Positions 12,706 through 17,943 of a stretch of DNA of 17,943 nucleotides are shown piece after piece. The DNA is taken from contig MFBL01000031.1 of assembly GCA_001774945.1 (NCBI GenBank), positions 1 through 17,943 of the forward strand, given 5' to 3'. Source of the stretch: Candidatus Curtissbacteria bacterium RIFCSPHIGHO2_12_FULL_41_17. GTDB lineage: Bacteria; Patescibacteriota; Microgenomatia; Curtissbacterales; GWA2-41-24. Both the position numbers and the translations under genes were made by a program. How positions within the stretch are numbered: the stretch's first letter is position 1; the number at the start of each line of letters is the position of its first letter. Below the pieces are notes generated by a model. It saw only the letters and a list, made by a program, of their open reading frames with translations. It searched no databases and had not been told where the DNA came from.

Positions 12706-13842
12706 TTATGGAATGTGCCAATAGAGTGTGACCAGACCGTTCTTGTGATCAACTACAATGCCTTTACCGAGTGACGTTCCGCCCGCAATTTTGTAATTAC
12801 ATGGAGCTTGCGTAAAGTATGCCTCACCGCCGTCAATTGCGCGAATCGGTGTGCCGAATGGATCGGCAATATCAATACCTGTATGAACTCCTAAAAAATA
12901 AGTCACTCCGTACCAGGTAGTTACATTTTGAGGGTAATTAGGGACAGGTCTTTCATACTTTCCGTCTTCAAGATACGGCTTAGGATCTACTCTATTCCCT
13001 ATAATTCTGCCGCCTTCCACCTTAGCATCGGTGAAAACTTCAAAATGCAAATGAGGTCCAGTGGAACAACCGCTTGAACCAACAGAAGCAACAACATCAC
13101 CTTTTGAGACAGTTCCAACCCGAGCCCCAATATTGCCAAGAGCCTGAGATATTGAGGCCGCGTCAGCCTGAAGCTTTCTTAATTCTTCCTGATAGCGACT
13201 CTCGTCATTTCGCGTAATTGCCAAGAAATCAGCTTTTTCTTTCTTTTGTTTGGCAAGAAGTAAATTGGCGGCATCCAATTTCTCTTTGGCTTCTTCAATT
13301 TGCGCCTGTTTGTCTTCTCTTTCTTCCTTCTGATTACTGTAAGTGGCTTTTGTTGTCTGGAGGTCGGCTAAAATCTTTTTATCATTCTCTTGGACCTGCT
13401 TAACGTATTGAAGACGAAGAATTAGATCTGAAAAGTCGCGGGAAGTTAAAAGAAGTTCGATATTTGAGATGAAACTTTGCTGGTATGTTGCAACGATGCG
13501 CTGTTTTAAAAGAACTTCGAGCCTGTTAACGGAATCGGTAATGTAACCAATTCTAAAACCAAGTACTCCTATTTCTTTTTCAAGCTGATCGATTTTGACC
13601 TGTGCTTCTTCAATCCGTAGCTCCGTGAGTTTAATTTGGCTGTTAATATACGTAATTTGTTCTGATAAATCCCTTTCTATCTTTTGCAGGTCGGAAATCT
13701 TTGCAGAAACTTCTGCTATCTTTTTCTGAATTTCTTGATATTTGTCAACTTCCGATTGGGCAAAAATGGTAACTGCAAAAAAAGAACTTATGAGAATAAT
13801 TAAAAGCAGTAGGAAAACCTTGGGCAGAAACTTTTTGACCAT
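12706..13842 (-). CDS. Secreted coiled-coil M23 peptidoglycan hydrolase (EnvC/PcsB-like) with permuted M23 motif order
   Basis: 378 aa. Signal peptide (about 1-29, ending IFAQS), a long coiled coil (about 31-235) including the PcsB/EnvC-type hairpin region ISNIELLLTSRDFSDLILR, then an M23 (LytM-type) region. The HxH motif TGPHLHFEV (H264, H266) comes first, the metal-ligand HTGID (H320, D324) comes after, and the protein ends at LYWHIP with H376. Canonical M23 order is HxxxD, then YxH, then HxH. All key residues are present, so it may be active as a circularly permuted domain. The gene follows ftsX by 9 nt; FtsEX is known to activate coiled-coil amidase activators or hydrolases at the septum. 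No start-proximal Shine-Dalgarno site. Confidence 0.85.
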   Translation of the reverse strand: MVKKFLPKVFLLLLIILISSFFAVTIFAQSEVDKYQEIQKKIAEVSAKISDLQKIERDLSEQITYINSQIKLTELRIEEAQVKIDQLEKEIGVLGFRIGYITDSVNRLEVLLKQRIVATYQQSFISNIELLLTSRDFSDLILRLQYVKQVQENDKKILADLQTTKATYSNQKEEREDKQAQIEEAKEKLDAANLLLAKQKKEKADFLAITRNDESRYQEELRKLQADAASISQALGNIGARVGTVSKGDVVASVGSSGCSTGPHLHFEVFTDAKVEGGRIIGNRVDPKPYLEDGKYERPVPNYPQNVTTWYGVTYFLGVHTGIDIADPFGTPIRAIDGGEAYFTQAPCNYKIAGGTSLGKGIVVDHKNGLVTLYWHIP

Positions 13843-13851
13843 GATTTAATA

Positions 13852-14724
13852 TTATCTAACTTTTAAATACCTAAACAAGGCGATGGTGGCGCCGGCAATT
13901 CCAACGAAGGCGGCAACCAATGCCTCTCCTGCCCAAAGGTATACAAAGAAAAGAGGGGTGATGGGAAAAATTTGGATGGGTCCTAGGAAATTTTGGATAT
14001 TTGGCGAGTAAAACAGCAAAATTACATACACCAGAAATATAGATAGGCTTGCCCCCAGTATTCCGTAAAGCGCACCTTCAATAAAAAATGGCTTGGCGAT
14101 ATACCATTTTGTGGCCCCAACCAGGCTCATTATAGAAATCTCATCGCGGCGAATGGCAATTCTCATTCCAATTACCATTATTATTATAAGGAAGGATATA
14201 GAAAGGAGGGTTGAAACAAAAATTATTCCTCCAAGCCTCAAAGCCTTAGTCCACTTAACCAATTGTTCAACAAGGTTTTCAGGCGTGATCACTTTATCTA
14301 CTTCACTTCTGCTTTTGACTACCTGAGTTATCTGGCCGATATCTTGCGCTTTTTTAACGGAAATATCGACAGATGCCGGTAGGAAATCAGCAGAAACCGA
14401 TTCTAAAAGCAGGGGATCTTCCTTGTTTCTTTCCCTGTAAATTGCCAGGGCCTCTTCCTTGGTGACGTACTTTACGTTTGTTACCAAACCGGTTGATTTT
14501 ACCTGATCGATTATTTCACTTATCTTTTGGTCGCTGGTATCATCCTTAAAAAAGGCAATTACCTGCGGCCTCTGTTCAATATAATTTAAGACAATTTGGC
14601 CTCCGATAACCAGTACCACGAAGATGGTTGCCACAAAAAAAGTCAGTGACATGGCAAGAGCGGCTGCAAGGGCCTGGTATGGACTGCGCCGGAGAAGTTT
14701 GATAGTCTTTTTAACCTGATTCAT
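13852..14724 (-). CDS. ftsX: Cell-division ABC transporter permease FtsX
   Basis: 290 aa with FtsX topology: one N-terminal membrane helix (about 20-46), an extracytoplasmic domain (47-160), then three helices (about 164-190, 212-238, 259-283). The cytoplasmic loop RRDEISIMSLVGATKWYI (192-209) is the conserved FtsX segment that contacts FtsE. FtsX passes the ATP-driven signal of FtsE to a periplasmic or extracellular coiled-coil hydrolase; such a gene lies 9 nt downstream. The start overlaps the end of ftsE by 14 nt. Confidence 0.94.
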   Translation of the reverse strand: MNQVKKTIKLLRRSPYQALAAALAMSLTFFVATIFVVLVIGGQIVLNYIEQRPQVIAFFKDDTSDQKISEIIDQVKSTGLVTNVKYVTKEEALAIYRERNKEDPLLLESVSADFLPASVDISVKKAQDIGQITQVVKSRSEVDKVITPENLVEQLVKWTKALRLGGIIFVSTLLSISFLIIIMVIGMRIAIRRDEISIMSLVGATKWYIAKPFFIEGALYGILGASLSIFLVYVILLFYSPNIQNFLGPIQIFPITPLFFVYLWAGEALVAAFVGIAGATIALFRYLKVR

Positions 14725-15397
14725 ATTTTCCTTCCTTTTCGTCTTTTGCTACTTTACCCTGCTCAAGAACCACTACCCTTTTTTTAAAATGATTGACAAT
14801 TGTGGCATTATGGGTTGCCATTAAAACCGTAGTTTTGTCTTCTTTATTTATTTTATCCAAAAGTGAGATAACACTTAGGGCTGTTTTTGGATCCAGGTCT
14901 GCTGTGGGCTCATCTGCAAGAAGTATTTGTGGATTTGCGATGATTGCCCTGGCTATTGCCGTTCTTTGAACTTCGCCACCTGAAAGCTCGGCGGGAAATC
15001 TTTCAGCCTTTTCCAAAAGCCCTACTTTCTCAAGTACGCTAGATACTTCTTTTTCGATATCGGATTCTTTTTTTGATAATACCTCAAGCGGCAAGGCCAC
15101 GTTTTCGAAAACCGTTCTTGTTAAAAGTAATTTAAAATCCTGAAAGACGGTCCCAATTTGTCTTCGCAGCTGCGGGACTTTAGAAGGCGGTGTCAAGAAA
15201 ATATCCTCGTCATTTATTAAAATTCTGCCGCTGGTCGGTGAAATTTCTCTTGTTATTAATTTCAAAAGCGTGGATTTTCCGGCGCCGCTTGGTCCGACTA
15301 TAAAAACGAATTCTCCGCCGGTAATTTTTAGATCAACATCTTCCAGGGCAACTTGATCACCTGCGTATTTTTTTGTAACAGATTCGAATTTAAGCAT
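14711..15397 (-). CDS. ftsE: Cell-division ABC transporter ATP-binding protein FtsE
   Basis: 228 aa, normal length. Walker A GPSGAGKS (35-42), Q-loop VFQDFKLL (84-91), signature LSGGE (138-142), Walker B ILLADEP (158-164), D-loop and H196 of the switch. The Q-loop sequence with FKLL is typical of FtsE. It works with FtsX at the division site. The ATG at 15397 has no classical Shine-Dalgarno site; GGCGGA, the 3' arm of a 16 bp palindrome, sits 7 nt upstream. Confidence 0.95.
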   Translation of the reverse strand: MLKFESVTKKYAGDQVALEDVDLKITGGEFVFIVGPSGAGKSTLLKLITREISPTSGRILINDEDIFLTPPSKVPQLRRQIGTVFQDFKLLLTRTVFENVALPLEVLSKKESDIEKEVSSVLEKVGLLEKAERFPAELSGGEVQRTAIARAIIANPQILLADEPTADLDPKTALSVISLLDKINKEDKTTVLMATHNATIVNHFKKRVVVLEQGKVAKDEKEGKYESG

Positions 15398-15404
15398 GGG
15401 GCAG

Positions 15405-15420
15405 TCCGCCAGCTGGCGGA
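15405..15420. repeat. 16 bp perfect palindrome between the upstream gene and ftsE
   Basis: TCCGCCAGCTGGCGGA, a perfect palindrome starting directly after the stop codon of the upstream gene and ending 7 nt before the ftsE ATG. It has the same GC-rich style as the palindromes at 3402-3415 and 5491-5503, and fills most of the 23 nt gap. Confidence 0.8.
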
Positions 15421-15927
15421 TTAATTAATAATTTCAACTTTTCCAACATCCATTAACCACCCAACCTGTGAGGATCCGAAGGTTTCACCAAAAACCTTAA
15501 CCTTTTTGCCGACATATTCATCCAGATCCAATACTGATGAAGTAAGATAGGCAGTTTGACTTTCCCCGCCCGGCCTGATTAATTTATGCGTACCCTGGGC
15601 ATATTTGTCTAATTTGTCATTTCTTTCGACTACCCCTTCTGCCTCATCCCTAAATGTCTGATTAAAAGACTGTTTTTGCTCGCCTGTTAAAGTTTCCTCG
15701 CTAAGTGCGGCTTTTTGCGAGTTTACTTTGGCTATTTTATTCCTTGAAGAAAATACTAAGCCGGAAAAAATACCTGCTGTAACTACCACCAAAATAATAA
15801 AAATGGGCAAAAATTTAGTCGGCAAATTTGCTCTTTGGGGAACTTTCCGAAGTAATGAAGTTATCTTTGATTTTGGTGATTGATCTTGATCTTGTTCCAT
15901 TTTTGTAATATTTTGGCTCTTGGTCAT
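15421..15927 (-). CDS. Hypothetical single-pass membrane protein, first gene of the ftsEX operon
   Basis: 168 aa, not assigned to a named family. A basic, Gln-rich cytoplasmic N-terminus (1-38), one membrane helix (about 39-60), an extracytoplasmic segment rich in Glu, Gln and Lys, and a compact C-terminal region (about 120-167: AYLTSSVLDLDEYVGKKVKV...VGWLMDVGKVEII) that looks like a small beta-barrel of the OB-fold kind. This is only a visual judgement. A good Shine-Dalgarno site GAGGT lies 7 nt before the ATG. It is 23 nt upstream of ftsE and follows promoter/leader module B, so a division or envelope role is plausible but unproven. Confidence 0.75.
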   Translation of the reverse strand: MTKSQNITKMEQDQDQSPKSKITSLLRKVPQRANLPTKFLPIFIILVVVTAGIFSGLVFSSRNKIAKVNSQKAALSEETLTGEQKQSFNQTFRDEAEGVVERNDKLDKYAQGTHKLIRPGGESQTAYLTSSVLDLDEYVGKKVKVFGETFGSSQVGWLMDVGKVEIIN

Positions 15928-16035
15928 TATGTCTACCTCGTCCTTCGTAAACTCAGGACTCGCGACGTAATTACTTCGTAATTAGAAACGTAATTACTTC
16001 GTAATTAGAAACGTAATTACTTCGTAATTATAACA
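15928..16035 (-). promoter_or_regulatory. Promoter/leader module B, upstream of the ftsEX operon
   Basis: Minus strand extended -10 TGTTATAAT (16035-16027), predicted start near 16020 (G), leader about 93 nt. The leader carries the tandem hairpin units, then GTCGCGAG, a hairpin with stem GTCCT/AGGAC (15959-15955 with 15944-15940) and loop GAGTTTACGA, then GAGGTAGAC containing the Shine-Dalgarno site of the next gene. Parts and order match module A upstream of rmlA. The -35 is weak and not conserved between the two. Confidence 0.6.
15965..16030. repeat. Three tandem 23 bp hairpin units
   Basis: Identical 20 bp units start at 15965, 15988 and 16011, separated by GAA, giving a 23 bp period. Each holds TAATTAC-TTC-GTAATTA, which on the minus strand has a C(GAA)G triloop. 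The unit at 8596-8615 is identical. Confidence 0.92.
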
Positions 16036-16051
16036 AGAGAAAGCTTCAAGC

Positions 16052-16069
16052 GACAACTGCTTAGCTGTC
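16052..16069 (-). terminator. Hairpin overlapping the prfB stop codon
   Basis: Minus strand GACAGCT-AAGC-AGTTGTC forms a 7 bp stem with one G-T pair; the TAA stop lies at the stem/loop. It is followed by a moderately T-rich stretch rather than a T-tract, so it is a weak terminator candidate at best. Confidence 0.3.
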
Positions 16070-17146
16070 TCTTGAAAGAGTAAGTTCACGTTTAATGAAT
16101 TCTTCCAGATCCCCATCTAAAACTCTCTGGGCATCGCCAGTTTCAAAACCTGTTCTTAGATCTTTAACTAACTTATAGGGATGAAGTACATAAGATCGAA
16201 TTTGATTACCCCAACCAGGAGTAATGTGCGTACCTCTTATCTTTTCTTTTTTCTTTTTTTCTTCTTCCTGGGCTAAATACCAAAGCTTTGCCTTTAAAAG
16301 TTTCAGGGCATTTTCCCTGTTTTGCGCCTGATATCTTTGCGTTTGGCAGGTTACGGTGATGCCGGTTGGGATATGTTTCAGACGTACGGCGGTTGAGACT
16401 TTATTAACATTTTGTCCGCCGTGTCCGCCTGCCCTAAAAGCTTCAAATTCAATATCCTCATCTTTAAGTTCGATTTCAGGTATGTCTTCCAGCTGAGGCA
16501 TAATCTCAACGAGAGCAAATGAGGTTTGTCTAAGGCCTGCGGCATTAAAAGGAGATTGTCTAACTAACCGGTGAACTCCGGCTTCGCGCCGCAAAAGGCC
16601 GTAAGCGTAGTTTTCTCTTATTAAGATCGATACTGTTTTAAACCCTGCTTCTTCACCCGGAACCTCATTGATAACTTCAAATTCCCACTTCTTTTGCGAA
16701 AAATACTTCTGATACATACGGGACAGCATTGCTACCCAGTCCATTGCTTCAACTCCTCCTTGTCCTGCGTGAATGGATAAAATCGCAAGGCTTGTATCAT
16801 AGGGCCCGGAAAGAAACATTTTCTCTTCAAGACTGGCTATTTTGTTTTGCAAACTTTTAGTTTTTTTCTCTAAATCTTCAAACTTTTGCCCATCACCTGC
16901 TGCTGTAAGCAGAGTTTTAAGGTCGGCAAGCTCTTTTTCAATTGAGTCATAGGCGTCAATTTCACCAGTCAACTGTGAAATTCTTTTCATAACTTTCTGG
17001 GCGTTTTCGTGATCATCCCAAAATCCAGGCTTTAATGAGGCTGTCTCTAAAGTCCTTAACTCTTTTTGAATTTTCTCTTTATCGAAGTTTTTTTCAATTA
17101 GCCGGTAGCGGTTTTCCAGTTCTTCTATTTTTTGTAAGTCATCCAT
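16061..17146 (-). CDS. prfB: Peptide chain release factor 2
   Basis: 361 aa from the ATG at 17146; a TTG at 17155 would add three residues and is less likely. RF2 reads UAA and UGA: the SPF tripeptide is present (201-203, counting from the TTG) and the catalytic GGQ is in AGGHGGQNVNK (246-248). The N-terminal helical domain includes PGFWDD. The reading frame is uninterrupted, so the in-frame UGA +1 frameshift site common in prfB genes is absent. The ATG is 8 nt after a perfect TATAAT and has no Shine-Dalgarno site. It is downstream of uppP. TGA stops in the window agree with RF2 being needed. Confidence 0.95.
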   Translation of the reverse strand: MDDLQKIEELENRYRLIEKNFDKEKIQKELRTLETASLKPGFWDDHENAQKVMKRISQLTGEIDAYDSIEKELADLKTLLTAAGDGQKFEDLEKKTKSLQNKIASLEEKMFLSGPYDTSLAILSIHAGQGGVEAMDWVAMLSRMYQKYFSQKKWEFEVINEVPGEEAGFKTVSILIRENYAYGLLRREAGVHRLVRQSPFNAAGLRQTSFALVEIMPQLEDIPEIELKDEDIEFEAFRAGGHGGQNVNKVSTAVRLKHIPTGITVTCQTQRYQAQNRENALKLLKAKLWYLAQEEEKKKKEKIRGTHITPGWGNQIRSYVLHPYKLVKDLRTGFETGDAQRVLDGDLEEFIKRELTLSRDS

Positions 17147-17154
17147 AACAGCCA

Positions 17155-17180
17155 ATTATACAGCACGCAAGTTGAGTCAA
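17155..17180 (-). promoter_or_regulatory. Promoter-like site for prfB
   Basis: Minus strand perfect -10 TATAAT (17160-17155); TTGACT (17180-17175) is a -35 candidate but the spacer is only 14 nt. The -10 ends 8 nt before the prfB ATG, predicting a transcript with about 2 nt before the start codon. The geometry matches the promoter at 12598-12626. Confidence 0.45.
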
Positions 17181-17198
17181 ACATCTTTAAAATGAGAA

Positions 17199-17943
17199 TC
17201 ACCTGTTAAGAAGTAAGACTAACAGTAAAATCAATCCTACGGCTACTCTGTAGAATATAAAAGGATAAAGTGATTTTGTCGAAAGATATCTTAAAAAATA
17301 TTTAATTGTCAAAAACCCGAAAACGGCAGAAGAAATTATTCCAACGATGAAAAAATTGAAGTCGCTGCTGTCTAAATTGCCGCCAAAGGCTACCTGGACA
17401 AATGTCTTAAGCCCGGCGCCGGCTATGATTGGTCCGGAAAGCATAAAGGCAAACCTTGCCGCCTCGTCACGTTTTAGCCCAAGAAAAAGTCCTGCGGAAA
17501 TCGTTGACCCTGACCTGGATACTCCCGGAAGAAGAGCAAAGGTTTGAAAAATACCGATAACTAACGAGTTCAAATTGGAAACTTTTTCATATTTTGCGCT
17601 TTTCTTGCCGTATTTTTCAGCTAAATACAAAACGGCGCTGAAAAAAATAAAACCTGCAGCCACTATCCAGATTTGCCTGAAAACCGTGTTTAACTTGTCT
17701 TCCAAGAAATATCCTGCAATGGCGGCAGGGACTGTTCCGATAATAAGTTTTAATAAAAGCCCATTTTTAAAATTTAATACCTTTAAGTAGTCACGAAAGA
17801 AGAAAATCAAAACCGCAACTAAAGTTCCAAGATGCAAAGAAGCATCAAAAGCCAGACCAAATTGTTCTTGGGAAATGCCGAAAATTTTTTCAAAAATAAT
17901 TAAATGACCGGTTGAAGAAATTGGCAGAAATTCGGTCAAACCC
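17199..17943 (-). CDS. uppP: Undecaprenyl-diphosphatase UppP/BacA, partial (N-terminus beyond window)
   Basis: Visible part 248 codons, ending in TGA at 17201-17199. The frame stays open to the window edge and begins GLTEFLPISSTGHLII, which in UppP follows about 15-20 N-terminal residues, so the true start is just outside; the TTG at 17939 encodes an internal leucine. The second signature PGVSRSGST (about 138-146 of the visible part) carries the catalytic arginine. UppP is an integral membrane phosphatase that recycles undecaprenyl diphosphate to the monophosphate carrier for peptidoglycan and surface glycans. It lies upstream of prfB with a 52 nt gap. Confidence 0.94.
   Translation of the reverse strand, partial: GLTEFLPISSTGHLIIFEKIFGISQEQFGLAFDASLHLGTLVAVLIFFFRDYLKVLNFKNGLLLKLIIGTVPAAIAGYFLEDKLNTVFRQIWIVAAGFIFFSAVLYLAEKYGKKSAKYEKVSNLNSLVIGIFQTFALLPGVSRSGSTISAGLFLGLKRDEAARFAFMLSGPIIAGAGLKTFVQVAFGGNLDSSDFNFFIVGIISSAVFGFLTIKYFLRYLSTKSLYPFIFYRVAVGLILLLVLLLNR

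Noticed and set aside
12706..12720. M23 gene truncated by a frameshift at its 3' end
   Set aside because: Reading past the stop in the same frame gives repeat DNA with no M23 motif, and the segment that would normally follow is already present earlier in the protein. Permutation explains the data better.
15965..16030. Possible CRISPR array (three identical repeats)
   Set aside because: The units are separated by only 3 bp, so there are no spacers, and no cas genes are present. It is a tandem hairpin repeat.
1950..17201. Recoded UGA (glycine code of Gracilibacteria/Absconditabacteria)
   Set aside because: TGA ends several well-defined genes (gmd, rmd, ugd, rmlA, galE, uppP) at the expected family lengths.
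17199..17939. uppP starting at TTG 17939
   Set aside because: The residue before it is Gly, and GLTEFLPISSTGH is internal in UppP proteins, so the TTG is an internal Leu codon and the gene is cut by the window edge.
1..17943. tRNA, rRNA, transposase or integrase genes
   Set aside because: None recognised on either strand by reading; the repeats are short palindromic or interspersed elements without coding capacity.

Overview
All recognisable genes in this window lie on the minus strand, so transcription runs from high to low coordinates. They are packed tightly, with many 1-60 base overlaps, TGA in use as an ordinary stop, low GC and few clear Shine-Dalgarno sites. Gene content (FtsE/FtsX with a coiled-coil M23 protein, a secreted lamin-tail protein, VanZ, t6A genes, a large nucleotide-sugar block) plus many short palindromic repeats embedded inside genes suggest a Candidate Phyla Radiation (Patescibacteria) genome, probably a Microgenomates-like lineage. 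That placement is inference from gene style, not from a marker-gene tree.

Layout in transcription order. (1) 17943-16061: end of uppP (lipid-carrier recycling) and prfB (release factor 2), with a promoter-like site directly before prfB. (2) 16035-12706: a repeat-bearing promoter/leader module, a small membrane protein, ftsE, ftsX and a secreted coiled-coil M23 peptidase. This looks like a cell-division peptidoglycan-cleavage operon. (3) 12626-8667: a second promoter, then a lamin-tail surface protein, a VanZ-like protein, a tsaE-tsaC fusion, a short tsaB, galE and a nucleoside deoxyribosyltransferase-like gene, all overlapping or nearly so. (4) 8641-1: a second copy of the promoter/leader module, then rmlA-rmlB-rmlC-like-rmlD-ugd-rmd-gmd, a GT2/GtrA fusion and the first 247 residues of a GT39-type membrane glycosyltransferase.

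Region 4 with galE can make dTDP-L-rhamnose, UDP-glucuronate, GDP-D-rhamnose (or a related GDP-6-deoxyhexose) and UDP-galactose. The two membrane glycosyltransferases probably use polyprenyl-phosphate sugars, so the block is best read as a cell-surface glycan locus.

The most unusual items are: (a) the M23 domain appears circularly permuted, with HxH before HxxxD; (b) two homologous promoter/leader modules precede unrelated operons, carry one versus three copies of a hairpin unit, and share a further hairpin with one compensatory base-pair change; (c) the tsaE-tsaC fusion linker appears to be made of repeat DNA, with other repeats inside the tsaC part and at its end; (d) two genes have a -10 element exactly 8 nt before ATG, suggesting leaderless transcripts.
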